Assembly: GCF_013410875.1 (NCBI RefSeq)
Contig: NZ_JACCCU010000002.1
Location: forward strand, 496,001 to 560,000
DNA length: 64,000 nucleotides
Source of the DNA: Tunturiibacter empetritectus
Lineage (GTDB): Bacteria; Acidobacteriota; Terriglobia; Terriglobales; Acidobacteriaceae
Direction of reading: 5' to 3'
Position numbers and translations under genes: made by a program. Of the stretch, positions 26,971 through 36,171 are shown in pieces. How positions within the stretch are numbered: position 1 is the first letter of the stretch; each line of letters begins with the position of its first letter. The notes beneath the pieces are model-generated. The model made no database searches. It had not been told where the DNA came from and saw only the letters and a list, made by a program, of their open reading frames with translations.

Positions 26971-28269
26971 GTGATGATGGTGGTCTATAGCGCGTTGCTG
27001 GTAGCCGTGCTGGTAGTGGGCGCTCCCTACTGGCTGGTACGGATGGCAACCAGCGGGCGATACCGGGCGGGGCTGCGCGGACGGCTAGGACTGGTGCCAA
27101 AGGGCTTGCAAGCGGCGGTCGCCGGGCAAAGCATTATTTGGCTCCACGCCGTAAGTGTCGGCGAGGTGATGGCCGCAACCCGGTTGATCCGCGAACTCAA
27201 CGAGAGGCTGCCGAATGCGTTAGTGGCCGTCTCAACAACCACGGAGACGGGTCAGAGGCTCGCGAAGAAGAGGCTGCCAGCTTCGCCCGTGTTCTATCTG
27301 CCGCTGGACCTCAAGTCTCCGGTCCGACGGTACCTGAACGTGCTGAGGCCGCAGATACTGGTGCTTATGGAGAGCGAGCTGTGGCCGCGCCTAATCACCG
27401 AGTGCGCAAAAGATGGAACTCCGATCATAGTGGTTAATGCGCGGATCTCAGATCGTTCGTTCCCTCGCTACATGCGGCTGCGGCGTCTCTGGCGACCATT
27501 CCTGGAGATGATCTCTCTGTTCCTCGCACAGAGTCCCGAGACCGCCGCCAGGCTAATAGAAATCGGCGCTCCGGAGACGCGGGTTCGTGTGACCGGGAAT
27601 CTGAAGTATGACGTGCAAACAAATACCGACAACCAGATGACGAGACGAATCACCTCGACGCTGGCCGGAACCAGGCTGATCGTCGCAGGTAGCACCCTTG
27701 CCGGCGAAGAGCAGACGCTCCTGGCTGCATGGCCTGCCATCCGCCAAGCTGTTCCAGACGCGACGCTCCTGATCGCCCCGCGCCATACCGATCGCTTCGA
27801 TGAGGTCTTACAGCTGATTCGAAAAGAGGGATTCCCGTTCGTTCGATGCAGCGAAGTCATGCAACACACTGACCACATCGTCGGCGGAACAATCCTCTTT
27901 CTGGACACAATAGGAGACCTTGCGTCGGTTTATGCCCTGGCATCGGTGGCCTTCGTCGGTGGGAGCCTAGTTCCCCGAGGCGGACATAACCCACTGGAAC
28001 CGGCACAGTTTGGCGTGCCAGTCGTCATGGGACCTTCCTTCGAGAACTTTCGTGAGATCGTTGAGACCATGCAGGAAGCAGACGCGATTCGCATAGTAGC
28101 CAAAGAAAAGCTTACCCAAACGCTGATCGAAATGCTGCGAAACAAAGAGGACTCCCATGCACTTGGGAAACGTGGAAGAGCAGTATTTCAATCCCAGTCA
28201 GGGTCGACAGCGCAAACAGCACAGGCCATCGTTTCGCTGCTGAAGGAAAGCGTGGGGACCGCACGATGA
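26971..28269 (+). CDS. waaA: 3-deoxy-D-manno-octulosonic acid transferase
   Basis: Kdo transferase (WaaA/KdtA) adds Kdo to lipid A precursor at the inner membrane. The 432-residue protein has an N-terminal membrane anchor (SALLVAVLVVGAPYWLV) and the GT30 block IWLHAVSVGEVMAATRLI with its catalytic Glu, then ESELWPRLI and the C-terminal GGSLVPRGGHNPLEPAQFGVPV. It is first in an operon: its TGA overlaps the lpxK ATG (ATGA). GTG 26971 and the two ATGs after it are equally possible starts. Confidence 0.94.
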   Translation: MMMVVYSALLVAVLVVGAPYWLVRMATSGRYRAGLRGRLGLVPKGLQAAVAGQSIIWLHAVSVGEVMAATRLIRELNERLPNALVAVSTTTETGQRLAKKRLPASPVFYLPLDLKSPVRRYLNVLRPQILVLMESELWPRLITECAKDGTPIIVVNARISDRSFPRYMRLRRLWRPFLEMISLFLAQSPETAARLIEIGAPETRVRVTGNLKYDVQTNTDNQMTRRITSTLAGTRLIVAGSTLAGEEQTLLAAWPAIRQAVPDATLLIAPRHTDRFDEVLQLIRKEGFPFVRCSEVMQHTDHIVGGTILFLDTIGDLASVYALASVAFVGGSLVPRGGHNPLEPAQFGVPVVMGPSFENFREIVETMQEADAIRIVAKEKLTQTLIEMLRNKEDSHALGKRGRAVFQSQSGSTAQTAQAIVSLLKESVGTAR

Positions 28270-29327
28270 GCGTGCGACGGCCATGGCTGCTTCCGCTGGC
28301 TCCTCTCTACGGCGTCGCGCTTGCATTGAAGAAGCAGCTCTTCGCATGGGGCTGGCTGAAGCGCAGCCACCTCGAAAGTACCGTGATCAGCGTGGGCAGC
28401 GTCTCTGCGGGCGGTGCAGGCAAAACGCCTTTTGTGTTGATGCTGGCTGGTATTCTGCGCCATCGCGGCTATGCGGTGCGAATCCTCACACGAGGCTACA
28501 AACGCAGTTCGGAGATGATTGCCAGGGTCGAACCATTCGACGACGCCCGCTGGCATGGGGATGAACCCGTCCTGCTGGCGCAGCGCTCCGGAGTTCCGGT
28601 CTACGTAGGAGCAGATCGCTATCAGGCTGGCGTGATGGCCGAACAAGGCGAGCCCTCGGAGAAGCTCGTCGTTCATCTGCTCGACGACGGATTCCAGCAC
28701 CGGCGCCTCGCGCGCGACATAGACATTGTCCTCCTAACGCAGGAAGACGTTGACGATACCCTTCTGCCGGCGGGCAACCTGAGAGAACCGTTAGAGACCA
28801 TCGCACAGGCGGACGTGGTAGTTCTCCGCGAAGAAGAAGCGGACTCACTCAGGAGCGTCGTCAAAGGGTTGAGCAAGTCGAGTAACAAGCCGTCGATTTG
28901 GACCATTCGCCGAACGCTCAGCCTGGGAGAAGCCGGCGACCTAGCTCTGCCCACGACGCCGCTTGCCTTCTGCGGAATTGCCAGACCTGAAAACTTTACC
29001 CGGATGCTGTCAGCGCAAGGATATGAGGCCGCCAGGATGGTCACCTTCGACGATCACCATGCTTACAACGAAGACGATATCGCGCACTTAATGCAGCAGG
29101 CGCGCGCTATCGAAGCCAATGGATTTGTAACCACTGAGAAGGACGCCGTGAAGCTGACACCGATCCTCAGAGACAGGCTCGAGACGGTAGGCCCCATTGT
29201 GATCGCGCGCCTCTGTGTGGAACTGTTGGACGAGAAGCAGTCGCTGGAGCAGTTAGTAACGATGGTGGGTCGACTGGATCGCCGCCGCCGCGAGAGCCGC
29301 TTGCGATCGACCTGCGTGAGAAAATGA
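28266..29327 (+). CDS. lpxK: Tetraacyldisaccharide 4'-kinase
   Basis: LpxK phosphorylates the 4' position of the lipid A disaccharide. The 353-residue protein carries a P-loop VGSVSAGGAGKTPFV at about 38-52, after an N-terminal amphipathic segment, and RILTRGYKR, DEPVLLAQRSGVPVYVGADR and HLLDDGFQHRRLARDIDIVL, which are family landmarks. The start overlaps waaA by 4 bp. Confidence 0.95.
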   Translation: MSVRRPWLLPLAPLYGVALALKKQLFAWGWLKRSHLESTVISVGSVSAGGAGKTPFVLMLAGILRHRGYAVRILTRGYKRSSEMIARVEPFDDARWHGDEPVLLAQRSGVPVYVGADRYQAGVMAEQGEPSEKLVVHLLDDGFQHRRLARDIDIVLLTQEDVDDTLLPAGNLREPLETIAQADVVVLREEEADSLRSVVKGLSKSSNKPSIWTIRRTLSLGEAGDLALPTTPLAFCGIARPENFTRMLSAQGYEAARMVTFDDHHAYNEDDIAHLMQQARAIEANGFVTTEKDAVKLTPILRDRLETVGPIVIARLCVELLDEKQSLEQLVTMVGRLDRRRRESRLRSTCVRK

Positions 29328-29331
29328 AACC

Positions 29332-30477
29332 TTGGCCACCGAACTCACGCCTTCGCGCAGTGTCGCAAACCACGCGTCTGCCTATTCGCGAAGCGTCCTG
29401 ATTGTACGAATTGGCGCAATGGGAGATGTGCTCCACGCAATGCCTGCCGTCGCTGCACTGCGGCAACAGCACCCCGAGTGGATTATCGGCTGGGCAATCG
29501 AGCCGGCCTGGAGTGCTTTGCTGCAGTCCTCAACCGACTTCAACTGCACTCCCCCAAAAACCGACCGCAGCGACGGAAAACCATTGATCGATCGATGGCA
29601 CTCTTTGCCCGCCAGAGCTTGGAGCAAGCACCCCTTCGCTCTCTCTACGCTGGCAGAGATCAAGACGACGCGTCGTGATCTCCGAAGATCTCGGTATGAC
29701 ATCTGTGTCGACATGCAGGGTTCGATCAAGTCCGCACTCGTGGGCCGAATGGCATCCGCACCCGTATTCGCCGGCCCGGAGCACCCGCGAGAGACACCCG
29801 CCCGCTTGCTCTACACCCAACGAATACCAACCAGCGCGAAACATGTAGTCGAGCAGGGATGTGAGTTGCTCAGCGCTGCCGTCGGAGAAACTCTGAGACC
29901 AGCAACAGTGACGCTTCCGGTAGACCCCAAGGCGGAGCTATGGTGCGACAGGCTTCTAGCTCAAACCTCCCTGACCGAAGAAAAATTCGCGTTCCTCGCC
30001 CCCACCGCCGGCTGGGGTGCGAAGCAATGGCCCGCCGAGCGATACGGCGCCGTCGCTGTTGCCCTGCGCCAGGCCGGATATCACTCGTTAGTGAACGAAG
30101 CCCCAGGCCATCGATTCGCAGACGCAGTCGTTACCGCAAGTGAGGGGTGCGCAATCTCCGTTCCTTGCTCCGTCGAGCAGATGATCGCTCTCCAGCGCCG
30201 AGCCGGTGTCGTGATAGCCGGGGACACCGGACCCCTGCATCTCGCGGCCACGTTGGAGCGCCCAGTAGTCGGTCTATACGGCCCCACCGATCCCTCCCGA
30301 ACCGGTCCCTACCTGCTCGACCGTTCAAAGGTGCGAGTGTTGCGTCACGAGTCCAGCCGCACAGACCACTCCCGTCACTCCGACCCAGAGACTGGGCTCA
30401 TGCAGATATCGACCGAGGAGGTAGTCGAAGCAGCCCTCGAGCTACTGCGCGACGGACAGGATAAGGTAAAGCTGTGA
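29332..30477 (+). CDS. Glycosyltransferase family 9 (LPS heptosyltransferase)
   Basis: GT9 enzyme of the ADP-heptose:LPS heptosyltransferase type, building the inner core of LPS in the cytoplasm. The N-terminal domain starts at VLIVRIGAMGDVLHAMPAVAAL, the C-terminal domain carries FLAPTAGWGAKQWPAERYGAVA and the nucleotide-binding GDTGPLHLAATLERPVVGLYGPTDPSRTGP. It has 381 residues. The TTG start, 4 bp after lpxK, gives a 20-residue non-conserved leader. Member WaaF-like versus WaaC-like cannot be told here. Confidence 0.9.
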   Translation: MATELTPSRSVANHASAYSRSVLIVRIGAMGDVLHAMPAVAALRQQHPEWIIGWAIEPAWSALLQSSTDFNCTPPKTDRSDGKPLIDRWHSLPARAWSKHPFALSTLAEIKTTRRDLRRSRYDICVDMQGSIKSALVGRMASAPVFAGPEHPRETPARLLYTQRIPTSAKHVVEQGCELLSAAVGETLRPATVTLPVDPKAELWCDRLLAQTSLTEEKFAFLAPTAGWGAKQWPAERYGAVAVALRQAGYHSLVNEAPGHRFADAVVTASEGCAISVPCSVEQMIALQRRAGVVIAGDTGPLHLAATLERPVVGLYGPTDPSRTGPYLLDRSKVRVLRHESSRTDHSRHSDPETGLMQISTEEVVEAALELLRDGQDKVKL

Positions 30478-31049
30478 GCGAACGAACCACATGGCAGAGA
30501 ATCGCGCGGCGGATTCGCGTACCGCTGGGATTCGTCTTTGCCGCGGTATTTCTATGGCTGGCCAGACCGACCGGAAAGACCATGCTGCTGAGCCTCCTGC
30601 TGGTAGTGCCAGGCGTCTGGCTCCGCGCCTATGCGGCAGGCTATGTCCGCAAGAACGCCGAACTGACCTTCACCGGCCCCTATGCCTACACGCGAAACCC
30701 CCTCTATCTGGGCTCCATGCTGATCGCCTTCGGATTCGCCGCAGCGGCAGGCAGTTGGGTGATCCTGATTGCACTGACCACGCTCTTCGCAGCCATCTAC
30801 ATCCCCACCATCCACAGTGAGGAAGCCTATCTCCGAGAGCACTTTGCGGGCTTCGATGACTACTCCGCCAAGGTGCCTCGCCTGTTGCCGCGACTGACCC
30901 CGGCGACCTTTCCCGCAGATCAGAACGCCAGCGGCGGCAGGTTCTCCTGGGAGCAGTGGCAGCACCACCGCGAGTACAATGCTCTCATGGGTGCTGGCGC
31001 GATCTATCTGGCGCTGGCAGTCCGGCTTTTTCTCCATCACCGTGGTTAA
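30474..31049 (+). CDS. Isoprenylcysteine carboxyl methyltransferase-like membrane protein
   Basis: A 191-residue membrane protein with four to five helices and the ICMT/PEMT family block GPYAYTRNPLYLGSMLIAFG (SAM-dependent methyltransferase), then HSEEAYLREHFAGFDDYSAKVPRLLP. Bacterial members methylate lipids or unknown small molecules. GTG start overlaps the heptosyltransferase stop (GTGA), so it is the last gene of the LPS operon and its target may be a cell-envelope lipid; this is inference. Confidence 0.82.
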   Translation: MSERTTWQRIARRIRVPLGFVFAAVFLWLARPTGKTMLLSLLLVVPGVWLRAYAAGYVRKNAELTFTGPYAYTRNPLYLGSMLIAFGFAAAAGSWVILIALTTLFAAIYIPTIHSEEAYLREHFAGFDDYSAKVPRLLPRLTPATFPADQNASGGRFSWEQWQHHREYNALMGAGAIYLALAVRLFLHHRG

Positions 31050-31121
31050 TGGAGAGGGTCTGCGCTAAAGCGTAGAAGGCTCGGGCAACCTACAAACTTC
31101 AACTGGTGAGAGTGCTGCCCT

Positions 31122-31937
31122 TTGCTGAAGCCGGAACGGTCTTTTCTTGCATTTTTTCTCCTGGTGTCGTGTTCCGCAGCTTCGCTAACGGCGAAAGCGC
31201 AGCTTCTAGGGTTAGGACCCAAGCCGGCACCCGTTGTCATTCCCACCCTGCAGCCCCCGCAGCCTGGTTTCGCCTTCCCCCAAAAACAGACCCTGACCTT
31301 TACCGTGGACTGGCGCGTCTTCACCGCAGGCACCGCAGTCTTTCAGCTTGAGCAGGAAGGCACAGTGCAAAAGATTGCTGCCACCGCCGACTCCACCGGT
31401 GCTGTGACCATGCTCTTCCCCGTCATCGACAAGTTTCAGGCCGGATTCGACACGAAGACAGGTTGCTCCACCGGCTTCACCAAACAGCTTCAGGAGGGAC
31501 GCCGCAAGGTCTCAAGCGAGCTCAGCTTCGACTACTCCCAGGGCAAGCAGAAGCAGATCGAAAAGAACCTCGTCAAGGGCACGTCGAAAGAGCAGGTGGC
31601 CTCCATTCCCGCCTGCGTCACCGACTCGCTCTCCGCAATCTTCTACGCGGCATCGCAGCCAATGGCGGTCGGTCAAAGCATCCGGTTCCCCCTGGCCGAC
31701 TCCATGCGCACCGTCACCGTCGCGATGAAGATCGAGTCCAAAGAAGAGATCAAGACCCCTGCAGGAACCTTCCAGACCCTCAAGGTAGAGCCGACCGCGG
31801 ATGAGGGCATTGTAAAAAATCGCGGACACATCTGGGTCTGGTACACCGACGACGCGCGCCACATGCCTGTCCAGATCCAGGCACGACTGTTCTGGGGAAC
31901 AATCACCTTCCACCTTCAGTCGTACGATACGAAATAA
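31122..31937 (+). CDS. DUF3108 secreted protein
   Basis: A 271-residue exported protein with signal peptide SFLAFFLLVSCSAASLTAKA, followed by the DUF3108 domain: FAFPQKQTLTFTVDWRVFTAGTA, then KIESKEEIKTPAGTFQTLKVEP and the C-terminal WYTDDARHMPVQIQARLFWGTI. The domain is a lipocalin-like beta barrel found in many Gram-negatives, of unknown function, often near outer-membrane genes. The start is TTG. It lies 72 bp after the LPS operon and just before the DUF2007 gene. Confidence 0.85.
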   Translation: MLKPERSFLAFFLLVSCSAASLTAKAQLLGLGPKPAPVVIPTLQPPQPGFAFPQKQTLTFTVDWRVFTAGTAVFQLEQEGTVQKIAATADSTGAVTMLFPVIDKFQAGFDTKTGCSTGFTKQLQEGRRKVSSELSFDYSQGKQKQIEKNLVKGTSKEQVASIPACVTDSLSAIFYAASQPMAVGQSIRFPLADSMRTVTVAMKIESKEEIKTPAGTFQTLKVEPTADEGIVKNRGHIWVWYTDDARHMPVQIQARLFWGTITFHLQSYDTK

Positions 31938-31957
31938 GAAGAAAGACGGCTTTTTTG

Positions 31958-32290
31958 ATGACAAATACGCCAAATACGCCAGATCCAAAGCACGATGCGG
32001 CATTCGATCCAGACAAAGATCCAGACAAGTTCGTGACCGTAGGCAAGTTCCTCGAACCCGTGAACGCCCAGATGGCGAAAGGGATGCTCGAGTCCGCCAG
32101 TATCGAGTGTTTCCTGCAGGGCGAGAACGCCAATAGCCTGCTGGCGCTGGCGTTTCGAGCGCGGCTCCTGGTGCATAAGCACGACGAAGAAACCGCACGC
32201 GAGATTCTCGGCGAAGCCGTCGGCGAGTTGACCGGAGATGAACTGACCCCGGCGGAACAGCACGAGCTCGAGGCGGGCGATGACGACTGA
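31958..32290 (+). CDS. DUF2007 domain protein
   Basis: A 110-residue cytoplasmic protein with the DUF2007 (putative signal-transducing) fold: FVTVGKFLEPVNAQMAKGMLE, then GIECFLQ-like SASIECFLQGENAN, LLVHKHDEETAREILGE. Such small ferredoxin-like domains often act as regulatory add-ons. The acidic N-terminus is low in complexity. The ATG at 31958 follows an in-frame TTG. Its stop lies 11 bp inside queC, so both are likely translated together. Confidence 0.8.
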   Translation: MTNTPNTPDPKHDAAFDPDKDPDKFVTVGKFLEPVNAQMAKGMLESASIECFLQGENANSLLALAFRARLLVHKHDEETAREILGEAVGELTGDELTPAEQHELEAGDDD

Positions 32291-32972
32291 ACCCAGCCGC
32301 CCACGTGCCGTACTCTGCCTGTCAGGCGGAATGGACTCCTCCGTCTGCGCTGCCCTCGCCGCCCGCGACTACGAGGTCTTCGCCGTCCACTTCAGCTACG
32401 GCCAGAGGACAGAAGCCCGCGAGTTGCACTCCGCCCAGGAGGTAGCGCGCATCGTAGGGGTAAAAGAGCTGCTGCATTTGAAGATCGACTTATTTCGCCG
32501 GATCGGCGGCTCAGCTCTCACCGACACCTCGATCGCCGTACCCGTCGCAGGAGACGAAGCGGCAATAGGAAACGCAGTCCCGGTCACCTACGTCCCCTTC
32601 CGCAACGCGCACTTTCTCTCTGCCGCGGTAAGCTGGGCTGAGGTTCTTGGCGCAGAAAAGGTCTTTATCGGAGCAGTCGAGCAGGATAGTTCGGGATACC
32701 CCGACTGCCGCCCCGCCTACTACGAGGCCTTCAACCAGCTAATTCGGATGGGCACCAAAGACGGACAGATTCAGGTCGTCACGCCCCTGATCCAGATGCG
32801 CAAGAGCGAGATCGTCCGGCTGGGAGTTGAACTCGGTGCACCGTTCCATGTAAGTTGGTCATGCTATTCCGGCGAAACCGAAGCCTGTGGCGTCTGCGAG
32901 AGCTGCGTTCTGCGACTGCGGGCATTTCGCGAGGCCGGAGCGGTCGATCCCATACCGTATGCGGTCGCGTGA
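32280..32972 (+). CDS. queC: 7-cyano-7-deazaguanine synthase
   Basis: QueC converts 7-carboxy-7-deazaguanine to preQ0, using ATP and ammonia. The 230-residue protein has the PP-loop LSGGMDSSVCAA near residue 14, the block YVPFRNAHFLSAAVSWAE, and four zinc cysteines near the C-terminus (SCYSGETEACGVCESCVLR). Together with queD and queE (16.2-17.3 kb) it completes the route to preQ0; queF, tgt and folE are not in the window. It overlaps the DUF2007 gene by 11 bp. Confidence 0.95.
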   Translation: MTTEPSRPRAVLCLSGGMDSSVCAALAARDYEVFAVHFSYGQRTEARELHSAQEVARIVGVKELLHLKIDLFRRIGGSALTDTSIAVPVAGDEAAIGNAVPVTYVPFRNAHFLSAAVSWAEVLGAEKVFIGAVEQDSSGYPDCRPAYYEAFNQLIRMGTKDGQIQVVTPLIQMRKSEIVRLGVELGAPFHVSWSCYSGETEACGVCESCVLRLRAFREAGAVDPIPYAVA

Positions 32973-33066
32973 CCGTCGCATTTTGCATCAGATTTTTCTA
33001 GGAAGCAGCAGCCGCTTTTCAACGAAGACTTACGCCCGCAACCCATGGGCCAGGAGAAGACAAAGC

Positions 33067-34260
33067 ATGAAACGTATCGGATGGAAGATAAGCACCCTGG
33101 CAGCTGCTCTGCTGGTAATCCTGGCGATGGCACAGCCAACCCTCTTGAAAGCACAGGCCGCGCCGCCTGCAGGAAACGCAAGCATTCATGGCCACGTCCT
33201 CAATCCAGCCGGCTTCCCCCTTACCAAAGGGGAGGTCCGCCTGTCGACCGATAGAACCTCAGAGGCCAAAGATCGAAAATATCTTTACACCTTTCCGATC
33301 GACGCCAATGGAGACTACAAAGGCTCAGGAATTGTAGCCGGCACCTACATCGTCTTCGTCTTCCAGGACGACAAGAGCCTCGACTTCAATGAAAGTGTTC
33401 CTATCGCCAAAGAGGAAGACAAGCTGGTCAACTTCGATATGTCCCGCCCAGAGTACCTCAGCAAGATGACTCCGGAAGAGCGCAAGCAGATCGAAGAGTA
33501 CAAGAAGAAAAACTCTGAAGTAAGTGCCACCAACGCGAAGATTCAGAATCTGAATGCGCTGCTGACTCAGGCACGCGCAGACAACAAGGCCGGCAACTAC
33601 GACTCAGCAATTACCGCCATGAAGCAGGCCACCGACACCAAGCCAGACGAGGGCATCCTCTGGGTTACCCTGGGCGATGCACAGCTCGGCAGCGGAGACG
33701 CCGCCGCAAAAGCTGCCAAGGCAGCAGGCACCTCGCCCACCGATCCAGCGGTCCAGCAGAAGTTCACCGATGCAGCAACCTCGTACAAAAAGGCTGCCGA
33801 TCTGAACGCCGCCTCCAAGAAGCCCAACCCTGAAACCGCAGGTGTGGCTTACAACCAACTGGGACAGGCAGAGGCTCGCTTGGGCGACGCCAAAGCCTCC
33901 TCCGATGCCTACGAACAGGCCGCAAAAGCCCAGCCCGAAAAGGCCGGCATGTACTACTTCAACGAAGCCGCAACCCTCTACAACTCCGGTAAACTTCCCG
34001 AAGCAGGCGCCGCCGCTGACAAAGCCATCGCAGCCGACCCCAAGAAAGCGGATGCTTACTACATCAAGGGTCAGGCGCTCATTCCGCAGGCAACCGTCGA
34101 TCCCAAAACCCAGAAGATCGTCGCCCCACCGGGATGCGTCGAAGCCTATCAGCAGTACCTTGAACTGGCGCCGGACGGTGGCCACGCTGCCGACGTGAAG
34201 GGTATCCTCGAAGGCATCGGCGCACCGGTCAAGTCGAGCTTCAAGTCTGGAAAGAAGTAG
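33067..34260 (+). CDS. Secreted TPR protein with carboxypeptidase-regulatory-like domain
   Basis: A 397-residue exported protein. The signal peptide ISTLAAALLVILAMAQPTLLKA is followed by a beta-sandwich regulatory domain (about 35-125; ASIHGHVLNPAGFPLTKGEV to GTYIVFVFQDDKSLDF) and then about five TPR-like repeats (about 150-390), such as AGNYDSAITAMKQATDTKPD and AGVAYNQLGQAEARLGDAKA. Such proteins commonly scaffold envelope complexes in Acidobacteriota. I chose ATG 33067, 94 bp after queC, preceded by a GGAGAAGA ribosome site. A strong terminator follows. Confidence 0.85.
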   Translation: MKRIGWKISTLAAALLVILAMAQPTLLKAQAAPPAGNASIHGHVLNPAGFPLTKGEVRLSTDRTSEAKDRKYLYTFPIDANGDYKGSGIVAGTYIVFVFQDDKSLDFNESVPIAKEEDKLVNFDMSRPEYLSKMTPEERKQIEEYKKKNSEVSATNAKIQNLNALLTQARADNKAGNYDSAITAMKQATDTKPDEGILWVTLGDAQLGSGDAAAKAAKAAGTSPTDPAVQQKFTDAATSYKKAADLNAASKKPNPETAGVAYNQLGQAEARLGDAKASSDAYEQAAKAQPEKAGMYYFNEAATLYNSGKLPEAGAAADKAIAADPKKADAYYIKGQALIPQATVDPKTQKIVAPPGCVEAYQQYLELAPDGGHAADVKGILEGIGAPVKSSFKSGKK

Positions 34261-34278
34261 CCTTTCAAACAGCAGGAG

Positions 34279-34310
34279 GCCCCGGGCGACACGGCTCGGG
34301 GCTTTTTGTT
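34279..34310 (+). terminator. Intrinsic terminator after the TPR gene
   Basis: Stem GCCCCG and CGGGGC around a 12-base loop, followed by TTTTTGTT, begins 18 bp after the stop codon. It is likely the end of the long plus-strand run that starts near waaA. Confidence 0.85.
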
Positions 34311-34361
34311 TGCCACGCTCTAAGCCACTTTGCACTCCATACCTACTCTCAAGGAGAGACG

Positions 34362-35597
34362 ATGTCGCCAGCGGCCACAGTTCTGGACTTCGATCAAGCT
34401 CTGGCGATGGTCCTCCAGCACGCAATCGATCTCCCGCTCCCGCCAAGCGAGTCGCTTCCGCTGCTGGAGTGTGGAAGTCGCATTCTCGCCGAACCCGTCT
34501 TAGCGGATCGCGATCAGCCACCCTTCCACCGATCGACACGCGATGGATTCGCTCTACACGCAAGCGACACACCCGGTCCGCTCAAGGTAGTCGGCTTGGT
34601 CAGAGCCGGCGAGCAGTGGCACGGCAGCCCGCTCGAACCCAACGCCACAATTGAAATCATGACCGGCGCACCCATTCCTGAAGGCGCCGATGCCGTCGTA
34701 ATGATCGAGCATATCGAACGCGACCACGACTCGATCCGCCTGTCCACCGGACGAACCATTCGAAGCGGAGAGAACATCGTTCCCCAGGGAAGCGAGGCCC
34801 GCGCTGGCCAGACAGTTTTGCCCACCGCCACACCAATCGAGGGCGCAGAGATCGCACTCGCCGCCTCATGCGGATACTCAAAGCTACAAGTATTTCGAAA
34901 GCCAAAGATAGCGATCGTCGCAACTGGAGACGAGTTGGTGGACCTCGCCGCCAACCCAGCGCCCCAGCAGATCAGAAACTCGAACAGCTACGGTCTGGCC
35001 GAACTGATCCGTCGCGCAGGCGGAGAACCAATACAGCTCCCGATCGCTCCAGACCAGCGGCCCGAACTCGAACAAACCATCCGTGCCGCGCGCCGTTGCG
35101 ACCTCATGCTTCTCTCCGGTGGCGTCTCGATGGGCAAGTACGACCTCGTGGAAGAGGTGCTGCAAGCGCTCGGCGCGGAGTTTTTCTTCACCGGCGTCAG
35201 AATGCAGCCCGGCAAGCCCCTCGTCTTCGGCCGCCTGCCAGATGAGAGCAACCTCCCTCCACAATTTTTCTTCGGACTGCCCGGCAACCCGGTCTCCACC
35301 CAGGTCACCTTCCACTGCTTCGTCGAGCCGATGCTCCGTGCCATGGCCGGTGCAGACGCACAGGTCCCTCGCTTTCTTCAAGCAACGCTGGCCGAGGACG
35401 TGTCCGGAAAAACCGGCCTGATGCGTGTACTCCCCGCAAGATGGACCTCGGATCGCACTCGCCCAGAAGTAAGACTCGTAGCGTGGCAGGGATCGGGCGA
35501 CCTCGCCGCTAACGCCCGGGCAAACTGCTACGCCGTGCTCTCACCCGACAAAGATCACTTCGCAGCCGGGGATGTCATCACGATTCTCCTGCGTTAA
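34362..35597 (+). CDS. moeA: Molybdopterin molybdenumtransferase
   Basis: MoeA inserts molybdate into adenylylated molybdopterin to form the molybdenum cofactor. The 411-residue protein contains ADRDQPPFHRSTRDGFAL (cofactor pocket), MTGAPIPEGADAVVMIEH, the VATGDEL motif, SGGVSMGKYDLV and FGLPGNPVS, all family landmarks. An AAGGAGAG ribosome site precedes the ATG. It is followed 9 bp later by moaC, so they form an operon. Confidence 0.95.
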   Translation: MSPAATVLDFDQALAMVLQHAIDLPLPPSESLPLLECGSRILAEPVLADRDQPPFHRSTRDGFALHASDTPGPLKVVGLVRAGEQWHGSPLEPNATIEIMTGAPIPEGADAVVMIEHIERDHDSIRLSTGRTIRSGENIVPQGSEARAGQTVLPTATPIEGAEIALAASCGYSKLQVFRKPKIAIVATGDELVDLAANPAPQQIRNSNSYGLAELIRRAGGEPIQLPIAPDQRPELEQTIRAARRCDLMLLSGGVSMGKYDLVEEVLQALGAEFFFTGVRMQPGKPLVFGRLPDESNLPPQFFFGLPGNPVSTQVTFHCFVEPMLRAMAGADAQVPRFLQATLAEDVSGKTGLMRVLPARWTSDRTRPEVRLVAWQGSGDLAANARANCYAVLSPDKDHFAAGDVITILLR

Positions 35598-35606
35598 GCT
35601 TGTGAG

Positions 35607-36170
35607 ATGGACGACGTAGACTACACCTCCGAACAGCTGATGGACGACGACCCGGAACCGTTGGGCAACGACGCGGACTTTCCTGCCGTGGCCCCCGTGC
35701 CGCTGCACCTCTCGCACTATGACCAGGCGGGCGAAGCGCACATGGTGGACGTCGGCGAGAAGACGCTAACCCGGCGCGAGGCAGTCGCCGCAGCATTTGT
35801 CGAGCTTTCCCCCGCAGTGCTCGCAGCTCTGCCGCAAAATCCGAAAGGCAATCCGCTGGAAGTAGCTCGGTTCGCAGGAATCCAGGCCGCAAAACAAACC
35901 TCCAGCCTGATTCCGATGTGCCATCAAATTGCTCTGAGCTTCGTAGACATTCAGACAAAGATCGTCGAAGGCGGCGTCGCGATCGAAGCCACAGCAGCAA
36001 CCATAGCCGGGACCGGCGTTGAGATGGAGGCTATGGTGGCAGCCTCCATCGCTGCCCTCACGGTCTACGACATGACCAAGGCGCTCGACAAAGGAATCAG
36101 AATTCGAGAGGTAGTCTTGCTACGCAAGAGCGGTGGCAAGAGCGGCGAATATCGGCGCGAACGCCTCTAA
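35607..36170 (+). CDS. moaC: Cyclic pyranopterin monophosphate synthase
   Basis: MoaC performs the second step of molybdenum cofactor synthesis, forming cyclic pyranopterin monophosphate. The 187-residue protein has HMVDVGEKTLTRREAVA, SLIPMCHQIALS (active-site His), TGVEMEAMVAAS and YDMTKALDKG. The first 35 residues are an acidic extension not found in most MoaC. It lies 9 bp after moeA and one base away from the convergent egtD stop. Confidence 0.94.
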   Translation: MDDVDYTSEQLMDDDPEPLGNDADFPAVAPVPLHLSHYDQAGEAHMVDVGEKTLTRREAVAAAFVELSPAVLAALPQNPKGNPLEVARFAGIQAAKQTSSLIPMCHQIALSFVDIQTKIVEGGVAIEATAATIAGTGVEMEAMVAASIAALTVYDMTKALDKGIRIREVVLLRKSGGKSGEYRRERL

Positions 36171-36171
36171 T